NCBI GenBank assembly: GCA_017403125.1
Contig: JAFQOR010000011.1
Location: 1 to 40,188, forward strand
From: Alistipes sp.
GTDB lineage: Bacteria > Bacteroidota > Bacteroidia > Bacteroidales > Rikenellaceae
Direction of reading: 5' to 3'
DNA length: 40,188 bases
Made by a program: the position numbers and the translations under genes. Within the stretch, counting starts at the first letter, position 1, and every line of letters begins with the position of its first letter. Positions 1 to 7,646 of the stretch are shown here, piece after piece. A model generated the notes under the pieces. That model did no database searches, had not been told where the DNA came from, and was given only the letters and a program-made list of their open reading frames with translations.

Positions 1-39
1 GCGACGATGATGGTTGAAAAAGATGGCATATCTCGCTAA
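1..39 (+). CDS. Possible 3' end of a truncated gene
   Basis: Frame 1 is open from the window edge to a TAA at 37-39 and would encode a short tail ending VEKDGISR. The fragment is too short to identify and could be chance. The next gene has its own promoter at 128-159, so a gene ending here is plausible. Confidence 0.2.
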   Translation, partial: ATMMVEKDGISR

Positions 40-127
40 TGAGCACTATCTTGCGTGAGAGAATCAAGTCTATTTTGACCAATAAGCCTCTATTTTTTAT
101 CTTTCAATACGATTTTTAGGTAGAAAA

Positions 128-159
128 TTTGGAGGGGGGGGGGATTTTTTTTATCTTTG
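128..159 (+). promoter_or_regulatory. Bacteroidota promoter with a G10 tract in the spacer
   Basis: TTTG at 128-131 and TATCTTTG at 152-159 match the -33 (TTTG) and -7 (TAnnTTTG) elements of Bacteroidota housekeeping promoters, 20 bp apart. The spacer contains ten G at 134-143, one A, then eight T at 145-152. A change in the length of either run would alter the spacing. The downstream gene starts at 212, leaving a leader of about 45 nt. Confidence 0.65.
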
Positions 160-211
160 TTTGACACAAGGCTTTTTAAGCCAAATATTAACACTAATAA
201 CTATTACGATT

Positions 212-532
212 ATGAAGAAAATTTTACTCGTGTTTGCTGCGTGTGCATTGTTTATGGCATGTGGCGAAGATAACAAACCTAAAACTTCGGAGGAGAGATG
301 TCTTGATTATGCGAAGAGTCGTCAAGAGTTGGCAATAGCCGCCGCAGAGCGAATTGACGCAGTGGATAATTATCGTGCTGATGCCGAGTATATCAAACTT
401 AAAGAGCAGTTTGATAACCTCAATGATGAGTTTGAGGCGTGGCTCGATTCTCTCTCTCCAGAGGAGAAATCGAGGGCTATTGATCTTTTGCAGGATGCTT
501 ATGACTTGTATCCAAAGAATTTCCCCTTGTAA
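212..532 (+). CDS. Small predicted lipoprotein, unknown function
   Basis: The protein has 106 residues. It starts with a lipoprotein signal, MKKILLVFAACALFMAC, with lipobox FMAC and the acylated Cys at residue 17, so it should be anchored in the inner or outer membrane facing the periplasm. The rest is charged and mostly helical (Lys, Glu, Asp, Ala rich), with no cysteine pair and no catalytic motif I recognise. The frame is open further upstream to a TTG at 161, but the ATG at 212 sits directly before the signal peptide, so I chose it. It is a single-gene unit: its own promoter lies at 128-159 and a perfect inverted repeat follows at 554-585. I do not recognise the family. Confidence 0.75.
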   Translation: MKKILLVFAACALFMACGEDNKPKTSEERCLDYAKSRQELAIAAAERIDAVDNYRADAEYIKLKEQFDNLNDEFEAWLDSLSPEEKSRAIDLLQDAYDLYPKNFPL

Positions 533-553
533 TAGATTTGAATACGCATAATA

Positions 554-585
554 ATATAGGTCGCTCCATTATGGGCGACCTATAT
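554..585. terminator. Bidirectional terminator between convergent genes
   Basis: ATATAGGTCGC at 554-564 pairs perfectly with GCGACCTATAT at 575-585 around a 10-nt loop. AT-rich sequence lies on both sides. It sits between the lipoprotein ending at 532 and the minus-strand transporter gene ending at 610, so it can serve both. Confidence 0.7.
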
Positions 586-609
586 TTATTATATGGTATG
601 CAGAGAGCT

Positions 610-2070
610 TTACTGCACTGTGGTAGGAACCACCTCTTCTGCCTCTCCTGCAAATTGTGTGTAGTCCTCGATATTGAGGTCATGCTCCGTAGCTGCGGGA
701 GCCGTGGGGAGCATTTCGCCCTCGCTCTCGGCTACTACGACCTCATTCTCTACTGCCACAACATTCTCGGTTGCAGCCTCCTTCTTGTCGGGCCATACGG
801 CGGGCTTAACGACACCGAACATGAGCCATGCGATAAGGCATGTGACAATGATGTTGAAGGTCTGTGCGCCAAGGAACGACTTCAGGACATTGCGATTCTC
901 CTTTGAGATGATATCCTTCAAGCGTGTATCCATACCTATACATACGAACGACAGCGAGAAGAAGAACGTTGAGAAGGTCTTTGCCATAGATGTCTCGATA
1001 ATCTTACCCTTTGAGTTTAGCGTGAGCATATCCTCTGCTTGGAGAATGCTGAATAGCGCAGATGCCACAACGAAGCCAAGGATAAACTTGGGGAACTTCT
1101 CCCAAACGATACCCAACGAAGGAGCACCCTTCTTACCCTCGCCGCGCGATGAGAGGTACAACGCGATGAAGAATGCTACAACGCCGATAAGCACGTTCTG
1201 TGTTGCCTTAACGACGATTGCTGTCTTCTGTGCAGCCTCACCCGCCATCTCCGACGAAGCACCTACACCCGACGTAGTGTCGATGGTACCTCCAATCCAT
1301 GCACCTGTAATCTCGCTCTGGATAGTTGGGTCGTCGGTAAGCAGGGGCACGATAAGCTCTGCAAGGAAGGGCATAAGGTAGATCATCGGAACAACGATGA
1401 TGAGTACGAGCGATGTGATATACGACAGCGACTTCTTGTCGGTGCCGGCAACACCTGCTGCGGTGATACATGCCGAGACGCCACAAATAGAGCAACCGCT
1501 CGCCATGGTCATTGCCGAGGCGCGCTCAACCTTGTTGCGACGTGCCAACCAGTAGGCAAAGAACCAGACGATGGTTACGACAAGCACAGCCTGAATAAGA
1601 CCCGCAGCACCCGACTTCATTACGTCCGAGAAGAGAACCGTAGCACCGAGGCATACGACACCAATCTTAATGAAGAACTCTCCCTGAATGGCGGGCTTCA
1701 ACCACTCGGGGATGTGGAAGACGTTGCGTATGATAAGTCCGAACAACACCGAGAAGAACACAGCCTCGAAGCCGTAGTACTTAATCTGGGGAATTGTTGC
1801 TATCCACTGTGCGAGCACGGCGATAACAAAGATAAACGTGAACGACGGTAGCAAGCCGCGCAGAGGTCGTTTGAGCCACTTGTTGCCGACGAAGAGTAGC
1901 ACGAGAGCGATGATAAAGAAGGCGCCGATATTCATCCACGCGTCGCCATTGTCAAGCGTTGTGGGAATCTTGAAGCCGTTGTTGGGCAGCTCCGTAGCGA
2001 AGAATGCGAGGATAAGGAGGGGAATACTCAAAAACGTTACTACCCAATCCTCGGTTGCAAATTTTTTCAT
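610..2070 (-). CDS. YeiH-family putative sulfate/anion exporter, membrane protein
   Basis: The 486-residue protein is very hydrophobic, with about ten membrane helices spread over residues 10-430. Segments such as GFEAVFFSVLFGLIIRNVF, GLIQAVLVVTIVWFF and the glycine-rich block ASGCSICGVSACITAAGVAG match the conserved core of the UPF0324/YeiH family, often annotated as a putative sulfate exporter. The substrate of this family is poorly established. The last 60 or so residues form an acidic, Ala/Glu/Val-rich tail that typical YeiH proteins (about 340 residues) lack. It lies 38 bp downstream of the porin gene on the same strand, suggesting an outer-membrane plus inner-membrane anion pair. The ATG at 2070 is followed by a short Lys-containing N-terminus and the first helix. 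Confidence 0.85.
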   Translation of the reverse strand: MKKFATEDWVVTFLSIPLLILAFFATELPNNGFKIPTTLDNGDAWMNIGAFFIIALVLLFVGNKWLKRPLRGLLPSFTFIFVIAVLAQWIATIPQIKYYGFEAVFFSVLFGLIIRNVFHIPEWLKPAIQGEFFIKIGVVCLGATVLFSDVMKSGAAGLIQAVLVVTIVWFFAYWLARRNKVERASAMTMASGCSICGVSACITAAGVAGTDKKSLSYITSLVLIIVVPMIYLMPFLAELIVPLLTDDPTIQSEITGAWIGGTIDTTSGVGASSEMAGEAAQKTAIVVKATQNVLIGVVAFFIALYLSSRGEGKKGAPSLGIVWEKFPKFILGFVVASALFSILQAEDMLTLNSKGKIIETSMAKTFSTFFFSLSFVCIGMDTRLKDIISKENRNVLKSFLGAQTFNIIVTCLIAWLMFGVVKPAVWPDKKEAATENVVAVENEVVVAESEGEMLPTAPAATEHDLNIEDYTQFAGEAEEVVPTTVQ

Positions 2071-2108
2071 ATCTCTATATCTCTAATTTTACTGTTAGAT
2101 GATGGTGG

Positions 2109-3164
2109 TTAGAATATCATGCTTACCATGAGGTTTGCACCAAGAGAGCTGGGATTTGACACCTCTGGCAGTTTCAGATCCTCGTACATGGTATAGGACA
2201 TGTTTAGTTGCAGACGCAAGAACTTAAAGGGCTTGTACACAGCACCAAGCGTTATACGCTCCTGATTGGGGATGGTTATCGTATCATCATTCAGAAACTC
2301 GTAGCGAGCAACAACCGACCACGGCTTCTCGAAGTGGTAGCCAGCCAATGCGTAGAAGGCATCGATCTTGCGCTCGTCGAACTTCGCAGAGGCAAACTCG
2401 GCGCGAGCAATCCAGTGGCGCACGTCGTAGATGGCACCTACTGCCCAGCGGGGGCTCTTCATGTAGCGGTTGCCGTCGTAGTTTGTCTCGCCATACATAT
2501 ACGACCCCGATAACGAGAGTCCCTTGATAGGCTTAATGATGAGGCGTGCGATAAAGTCTTTTGAGCTGTTGTTGTCCTTTGAGTTTATGCCCGAACCATT
2601 GAATACACCGACGTTGTAGTTGATGATGTTGTAGCCATCGCGCTTGATAAAGCCGCCATATAGCTGCAAACCTATGTCGCGGCCCGTTGCCTTGATGCCG
2701 TCGTACATGCCGTCGTTACGAACAAGATAGGTTGTCAGGTATGAGTACTCGATAAACTCGAACTTCGTGGGGCCATACAACTCGTTCTCCAACGAGAAGG
2801 GGAGCTTGAACTGACCGAGCTGCACGTTTATACCATTCAAAGGTTTGTAGCGAAGGTAGAGGTCGCAAATCTTGGGACCTCCGGCAAAATCCACCTGCAA
2901 GCGATAGTCGAACTTCTCCTTGGCAAAGTCGCCCGAGAGGCTTACACGCGCACGGCGCAAGTAGAAGGTAGTAGTGGGGTCGCCCTGCTCGTCCCACGAG
3001 AAGCCACCTTGCAAATATCCCGATAGACGCAAGTGCTTGTCGGCAAACTCCTTGATAGCCTCCTTCTTCAAACCCTTTTCGCTCTCTGCTGCCTCTTGCT
3101 GTGCCGAGGCGGTGTATCCGGCAGTCATTAGAACGATGGTAAATAGTAGATGTCTTAATTTCAT
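2109..3164 (-). CDS. Outer-membrane porin, phosphate-selective OprO/OprP-like
   Basis: The 351-residue protein has a Sec signal peptide (MKLRHLLFTIVLMTAGYTASA, cleavage near residue 22). After a short charged helical stretch it shows alternating beta strands, including LRLSGYLQGGFSWDE, FYLRRARVSLSGDF and FDYRLQVDFAG, and ends in a C-terminal Phe (SMIF), the usual beta-barrel insertion signal. The strand pattern and the phrase VQLGQFKLPFSLE are typical of the porin O/P family, trimeric barrels that favour phosphate or other anions. It is the first gene of a likely two-gene unit with the YeiH-type exporter. A TAnnTTTG element lies upstream at 3191-3198 on the same strand. Confidence 0.85.
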   Translation of the reverse strand: MKLRHLLFTIVLMTAGYTASAQQEAAESEKGLKKEAIKEFADKHLRLSGYLQGGFSWDEQGDPTTTFYLRRARVSLSGDFAKEKFDYRLQVDFAGGPKICDLYLRYKPLNGINVQLGQFKLPFSLENELYGPTKFEFIEYSYLTTYLVRNDGMYDGIKATGRDIGLQLYGGFIKRDGYNIINYNVGVFNGSGINSKDNNSSKDFIARLIIKPIKGLSLSGSYMYGETNYDGNRYMKSPRWAVGAIYDVRHWIARAEFASAKFDERKIDAFYALAGYHFEKPWSVVARYEFLNDDTITIPNQERITLGAVYKPFKFLRLQLNMSYTMYEDLKLPEVSNPSSLGANLMVSMIF

Positions 3165-3190
3165 AGTCTCCTCATTTTAACAATTTGGTG

Positions 3191-3198
3191 CAAAAGTA
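3191..3198 (-). promoter_or_regulatory. -7 element for the porin/exporter unit
   Basis: Read on the minus strand the bases give TACTTTTG, fitting TAnnTTTG, 27 nt before the porin start at 3164. No clear -33 TTTG is visible at the right distance. Confidence 0.5.
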
Positions 3199-3410
3199 CA
3201 TAAATTTTATCTTAATATAGGTAGTATAAATACCTATTAGTCGCCGTGTGGTCATATTGACGTGCCGCGAGCCTATTTCATAAATGTCTAATAAGGTGCA
3301 ATTTAGGGCGCTCTATGGCTGTTGGCATGGAGCTACGAATGCTCCTCGGAGCTGTTATTTGACCACTCATCCGCCATATAGTGCAGTCTGTCAAAATATG
3401 CCTTGACGAT

Positions 3411-3441
3411 TTCGGTAAATGAAAAAAAAACTATAACTTTG
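3411..3441 (+). promoter_or_regulatory. Promoter of the GH13 lipoprotein gene
   Basis: TAACTTTG at 3434-3441 matches the -7 consensus. TTCG at 3411-3414 is a weak -33 candidate 19 bp upstream. The start codon is at 3496, giving a leader of roughly 45 nt. The rest of the 331-base gap 3165-3495 shows only a short GGAGC/GCTCC hairpin near 3330 and nothing else I can support. Confidence 0.5.
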
Positions 3442-3495
3442 CACATATTGTGTACTTTTATGTTTTGGAAAACTAAACTAACAAAACAAGTAGAT

Positions 3496-6042
3496 ATGAA
3501 AAAGTTTCGCTTTTTGATGTTGTCGCTTATTGCGGTGGCTACGTTGGTGGGCTGTGGCCAGGATCAGGGTCTCTATCTCCCGCCCAACCCTAAACCTCAA
3601 CCCACTCCCGGTGAGGGGGAGTATCCTTTGATCTCGACCAAACCTGCGTTTGTTACGGAGGATATGACCGAGAACGTTATTGTTACGCTGAACACGGCAG
3701 GTACCTCAATGGCAGGTTTTACCGGTCAACTCTATGCTCATACCGGTGTGCTTACGGACCAGAGTGCAACGACCGGCGATTGGAAGTATGTCAAGGCAGA
3801 TTGGGATGAGAACATTCCTGCATGCTGTCTGGAAAATATCGACAGCGACCTTTGGGAGTTGGTGATCACGGGTGGCCCGCGTGCCTTCTATGGTGTGCCC
3901 GAAGGTGAGACAATCACCCACTTGGCATTCGTATTCCGCTCTGCCGATGGCAAGCAGGAGCTCAAAGATAAGGGAAATGACATCTTTATCGAGTTGGCGT
4001 CGGAGGGAATGTCGGTACGCATCATCTCGCCCTCGCATGGCGATATTCTTAAACTCAATGAGGAGTGCACCGTGCAGGTAAACCAGAAGGATGCTACGAA
4101 CGTTAAGCTCTACAAGAACGACGAGATGGTATCGGAGAGCGGTAGTGCAACTCTTACCTATAAGTTCACCCCCACCGAGCCCGAGGATATAACATTCAAG
4201 GCTGTTGCTACGAACGGCAGCGAGACTCTCGAGGACAGCGTCAGCGTTGCAGTGTTGGGCGAGACTGTCGATGAGGCGATGCCCGGTGGTGTTATCGATG
4301 GTGTGAATATCAATGGCAACGAGGCTACCTTCGTGCTCTTCGCCCCCGGCAAGAAGTCGGTTGTCCTGTTGGCAGACTTCAACGAGTATGCACCCAAGAA
4401 CGCATATATGATGAAGCGCTCGGGCGACTACTTCTGGATTACTGTTCCCAACTTGGAGGAGGGCGTCGAGTATGGCTATCAGTATCTTGTAGATGGCTCC
4501 ATAAAGATTGGTGACCCCTATGCCACGAAGATTCTCGATCCGTGGAACGATAAGTGGATCGACCCCGTTATTTATCCTAACCTCAAACCCTATCCTTCGG
4601 AGTTTACGTCGGATATTGTTTCGGTCTTTGAGCTAAATCCCGAGGAGTATGCTTGGACAGCTACGGGCTATGAGCGTCCTGCCGAGAACTCGTTGGCAGT
4701 ATATGAGTTGCTTATCCGCGACTTTACCGACGAGGGTTCTATCGATGCCGTAACAGCGAAGCTCGACTACTTGCAGACGTTGGGCGTGAATGCTATCGAG
4801 CTTATGCCTATCCAGGAGTTCGATGGTAACGACTCATGGGGTTACAACCCCTGCTTCTACTTCGCAGCGGACAAGGCCTATGGTACCGAGGAGGCATACA
4901 AGCGCTTCATTGACGAGTGTCACAAGCGTGGTATCGCCGTAATCCTCGATGTGGTGTTCAACCACGCTACGGGTCAGTTCCCCTATGCGAAGATGTGGTG
5001 GAATGCCGAGAGCAACTGCACTGCATCGGACAACCCCTTCTTCAACGTTAAGGCAACACACAATTTCAGCGTATTCCACGACTTCCGCCACCTCTACGAT
5101 GGTACCGAGAAGTACTTCGACCGCGTGTTGAAGTTCTGGTTGGAGGAGTACAAAGTCGATGGCTTCCGTTTCGACCTTACCAAGGGTCTTGTTCAGAACC
5201 CCGGTAGCTACGATGCAGGCGGTTACTCTGCGGAGCGTATCGGCATCCTTACGGGCTATGCCAACGCTATCCGCGAGGTTGACGAGGATGCTTACGTTAT
5301 CTTCGAGCACTTCTGCGACCAGCGCGAGGAGACCGAACTCTACGATACGGTAGGAGCTCTCTGCTGGAACAACGCAGCTATGAACGGATATATGGAGTCG
5401 GTTATGGGTTGGACAGGTAACAACAAGAGCAGCTTCTCTAACTTTATGAGAGGTCGTATGAACAACATCGAGACCCACGACGAGGAGCGCATCGGCTACA
5501 AGGCTATCACCTATGGTGATAGCTACGTCAAGGGCGATTGGGCAGTTATCTCGAAGCGTATGCAGGCGGTATATGCCTTCCACTTCCTCACTCCCTATCC
5601 CAAGATGATGTGGCAGTTTGGCGAGCTTGGCTACGACTTCTCGATTAACATGAATGAGGATGGTCAGATGGGTGTCAATGATGAGTATCGTACACACCGC
5701 AAGCCTATCCGTTGGGATTATGCAAACGATGCAAACCGCAAGGCTGTTTACGATGCTATCTCGAAGGTGTTGGAGTTCCGCAACGACAACGAGGAGTACT
5801 ATGCACAGGACAACCTCTCCGTGCATACATGGAGCGTAGGTGACACTAACATGGGTGGCAAGATTTTGGTTATGGATCGCGTAATCATGGTTGCAAACTT
5901 CACCAATGGCGAGGTTTCGACCACGGTTAATGTTCCCCAGACGGGCGAGTGGACCAACCTTATGACCGGCGAGAGCGTATCGCTTGGCTCGACTCACACC
6001 GTGACACTTGGCGGTAGTGACTACGTGATACTTGTGAAGTAG
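3496..6042 (+). CDS. GH13 alpha-amylase-family surface lipoprotein
   Basis: The 848-residue protein starts at the ATG before MKKFRFLMLSLIAVATLVGC; Cys20 is the lipidation site. An upstream in-frame ATG at 3403 lacks a signal peptide. Residues about 45-170 form an N-terminal beta domain seen in Bacteroides amylases (DUF4961-like, from memory). Then come an Ig-like segment (about 172-255) and a CBM48-like E-set domain (about 265-345). The GH13 barrel begins near 400. The four conserved regions are visible: DVVFNH (485-490), GFRFDL with nucleophile Asp560, FEHF with acid/base Glu604, and THDEER with the third acidic residue near 662. It should cleave alpha-glucans at the cell surface or in the periplasm. 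Exact specificity (amylase, pullulanase or branching type) cannot be read. No SusC/SusD pair is adjacent. Confidence 0.9.
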   Translation: MKKFRFLMLSLIAVATLVGCGQDQGLYLPPNPKPQPTPGEGEYPLISTKPAFVTEDMTENVIVTLNTAGTSMAGFTGQLYAHTGVLTDQSATTGDWKYVKADWDENIPACCLENIDSDLWELVITGGPRAFYGVPEGETITHLAFVFRSADGKQELKDKGNDIFIELASEGMSVRIISPSHGDILKLNEECTVQVNQKDATNVKLYKNDEMVSESGSATLTYKFTPTEPEDITFKAVATNGSETLEDSVSVAVLGETVDEAMPGGVIDGVNINGNEATFVLFAPGKKSVVLLADFNEYAPKNAYMMKRSGDYFWITVPNLEEGVEYGYQYLVDGSIKIGDPYATKILDPWNDKWIDPVIYPNLKPYPSEFTSDIVSVFELNPEEYAWTATGYERPAENSLAVYELLIRDFTDEGSIDAVTAKLDYLQTLGVNAIELMPIQEFDGNDSWGYNPCFYFAADKAYGTEEAYKRFIDECHKRGIAVILDVVFNHATGQFPYAKMWWNAESNCTASDNPFFNVKATHNFSVFHDFRHLYDGTEKYFDRVLKFWLEEYKVDGFRFDLTKGLVQNPGSYDAGGYSAERIGILTGYANAIREVDEDAYVIFEHFCDQREETELYDTVGALCWNNAAMNGYMESVMGWTGNNKSSFSNFMRGRMNNIETHDEERIGYKAITYGDSYVKGDWAVISKRMQAVYAFHFLTPYPKMMWQFGELGYDFSINMNEDGQMGVNDEYRTHRKPIRWDYANDANRKAVYDAISKVLEFRNDNEEYYAQDNLSVHTWSVGDTNMGGKILVMDRVIMVANFTNGEVSTTVNVPQTGEWTNLMTGESVSLGSTHTVTLGGSDYVILVK

Positions 6043-6088
6043 TATAGTAATACAAGTATAGATTAGTTTTTAGCCACTCAATGTGGTG

Positions 6089-6126
6089 GGTGCTGACCGA
6101 AAGATGTTCGGTCAGCACCTTTTTTT
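6089..6126 (+). terminator. Strong intrinsic terminator after the GH13 gene
   Basis: GGTGCTGACCGAA (6089-6101) pairs perfectly over 13 bp with TTCGGTCAGCACC (6107-6119) around a 5-nt loop, followed by seven T at 6120-6126. It ends the GH13 transcript before the EamA-type gene. Confidence 0.92.
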
Positions 6127-6190
6127 GTGAATCCTATGTTTTGGGTCGCAAGCTCTGTTTCGGGTCTGCTATTTGCATGTGACCTCTATT

Positions 6191-7093
6191 ATGCGGCTGC
6201 GTTACAATGAAGATTTGATTGTTGCCAACGTGTTGTTCGGTTGCAACTTCCCTGTGTTGGTGTCACTTACGCAGGGTGTTATGGACTATCGTATGCTCTT
6301 CGTAATGGAGGTTATGGTAGTTGCCTTGTGCTTTATTCCGCACCTAATCTTCGATGCATCGGCGTGGCACCTTGCATGGCACGATGTGCGCAACATTATT
6401 GTTGTAACGCTGTTTGTAGTCTATGGATGGCTCTATATGTTGCTGTGGGGTGCATCTTCGACCAACGCCTTCGATGCCTCGACGTTGGCGACACTCGGCC
6501 CGGTTATTACGCTTGTAGCTTCGCGAATAGCTACGCACCGCCGTATGCGTCTGCCACGTATCGTGGGCGTCGTTGTTGCGCTGTTCGGAGCGGGACTTCT
6601 ACTCTTCGACCAAGGAGAGAGGATGTGGGATGTAGGCAGTGAGGTCTTTGGCAATGCACTGGTGTTGGTCGCTGTGGTCGCCATAGCCATAAATACGGTT
6701 ATCATCAAGCCGCAGCTCGAACGCCTTGGTACGCGCACAGTGTTGGCGTGGTGCTCGGTTTTCGCTTTGCCCATTACGTTGCCCCTCTTTTGGCACTACT
6801 TTCGTGTCGAGGAGCTGGCGATGTTCTCGCCGATTGATGGTGGCGAGCTTGCCTATGCGTTGCTGCTTGGCACTGCATTGCCGTTGTTATTGCTCTATCG
6901 TGGCGCCGAGAAGCTCTCGGCAGTGCATACGGCGCTCTATCGCTATATTCAACCCACGATTGCATGGAGCGTAGCCATCGTGCGTCATAGGGTACTGCCC
7001 GACAAGGAGTGTATCATAGCCATGGCGCTTATCGCCCTCGGCGTGTTGTTCGTTGTTGCCGAGTATAACATAAATATAAGGAGCCGGACATGA
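6191..7093 (+). CDS. EamA-type (DMT superfamily) transporter
   Basis: The 300-residue protein is almost wholly membrane-embedded, with about ten hydrophobic helices arranged as two five-helix repeats, the pattern of the drug/metabolite transporter superfamily. Characteristic pieces are VANVLFGCNFPVLVSL in the first helix, ATLGPVITLVASRIA followed by MRLPRIVGVVVALFGAGLLL at the end of the first repeat, and the late segment AEKLSAVHTALYRYIQPTIAW, which matches the second EamA repeat. The substrate is unknown. The frame is open to TTG 6173 and GTG 6179, but the ATG at 6191 fits the start of the first helix. The stop codon lies in the loop of a terminator hairpin. Confidence 0.82.
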   Translation: MRLRYNEDLIVANVLFGCNFPVLVSLTQGVMDYRMLFVMEVMVVALCFIPHLIFDASAWHLAWHDVRNIIVVTLFVVYGWLYMLLWGASSTNAFDASTLATLGPVITLVASRIATHRRMRLPRIVGVVVALFGAGLLLFDQGERMWDVGSEVFGNALVLVAVVAIAINTVIIKPQLERLGTRTVLAWCSVFALPITLPLFWHYFRVEELAMFSPIDGGELAYALLLGTALPLLLLYRGAEKLSAVHTALYRYIQPTIAWSVAIVRHRVLPDKECIIAMALIALGVLFVVAEYNINIRSRT

Positions 7094-7106
7094 TCCCGGC
7101 TCTTTT
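7078..7106 (+). terminator. Terminator overlapping the end of the EamA gene
   Basis: GAGCCGG (7081-7087) pairs with CCGGCTC (7096-7102), extended by AAG against TTT, and four T follow (7103-7106). The TGA stop at 7091-7093 is inside the 8-nt loop. Confidence 0.75.
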
Positions 7107-7224
7107 GAAAATCAATAGAATGATAATCTCGCATAATTACACCCAATTCAGTGTCTAATTTATAAAAAAATAATATTTTTATAATATTGGTAATACTCGG
7201 AGTGCTACAATCAAAATATTTTTG

Positions 7225-7233
7225 TATATTTGC
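7225..7233 (+). promoter_or_regulatory. -7 element upstream of the structured RNA and accessory operon
   Basis: TATATTTGC matches TAnnTTTG. A transcript starting near 7240 would contain the rod-shaped RNA at 7302-7452 and could run into the operon at 7647. I see no convincing -33 TTTG at 19-21 bp, so support comes from the -7 box alone. Confidence 0.4.
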
Positions 7234-7239
7234 ATATCC

Positions 7240-7480
7240 TTGGTATTACAAGGAGATTACATATTTTGATGAAAGTGATTAACTTTTATCCTTGACAGAG
7301 AATCTGACAGTTCAAAAAAGCACAAGGATTAAGTAGCACTCGCATCATCTGTTCGATTTTTGGTGGTATTTCTTTTCACATCAATATCGTTCAGGTGTGG
7401 GGTATTACCATGTTTATTTGTGCTTGGGTTTTGTCAGAACCATCTGTCAGATAAACGAAAGTGACTCCACACTTTCTGTT
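7240..7480 (+). ncRNA. Candidate rod-shaped structured RNA (6S-like, or leader of the accessory operon)
   Basis: Four collinear nested stems are visible by eye. 7302-7310 (ATCTGACAG) pairs with 7444-7452. 7318-7325 (AAGCACAA) pairs with 7418-7425. 7346-7351 (CATCTG) pairs with 7392-7397, with one G-U. 7354-7357 (CGAT) pairs with 7386-7389, separated from the previous stem by a symmetric TT/TT loop. Unpaired stretches of about 20 nt face each other at 7326-7345 and 7398-7417, giving a long rod with a central bubble, the general form of 6S RNA. A local hairpin GAAAGTG/CACTTTC (7457-7463 with 7470-7476) follows; an identical GAAAGTG at 7271-7277 could compete for CACTTTC. ATCCTTG (7288-7294) could also pair with CAAGGAT (7323-7329) and break the second stem. 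The ends are estimates, and a 6S or Bacteroidales-1 identity is inferred from shape only. Confidence 0.45.
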
Positions 7481-7560
7481 ACTGAATCAATTGGATGAGT
7501 GTATTATTAGTTGTACATGGGTGCTATGTGCGTGTTTATTTAATGTAGTTGAATTGGATA

Positions 7561-7580
7561 TTAGGCTTTGTTTTAGGCTT
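7561..7580 (+). repeat. Short direct repeat upstream of the accessory operon
   Basis: TTAGGCTT occurs at 7561-7568 and again at 7573-7580, a 12-bp period close to one helical turn, about 67 bp before the first operon gene. It could be an operator half-site pair. In the 553-base gap 7094-7646 the other contents are the terminator at 7078-7106 and the structured RNA. Confidence 0.3.
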
Positions 7581-7646
7581 AGCAATTCACGTAATTCTGA
7601 AATAAGAATAATTGACAAACTAATATTAACCTAAAAAACAACAACA

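Noticed and set aside
161-211. Upstream extension of the first lipoprotein from TTG 161
   Set aside because: The extra residues would precede the signal peptide, and 161 lies right at the expected transcription start.
4834-5997. Long minus-strand open frame of 387 codons
   Set aside because: It is antisense to the GH13 catalytic barrel, has no signal or domain, and its length follows from codon bias of the real gene.
7302-7452. Short coding sequence in the rod RNA
   Set aside because: No frame of useful length with a start near the -7 box; nested pairing explains the sequence better.
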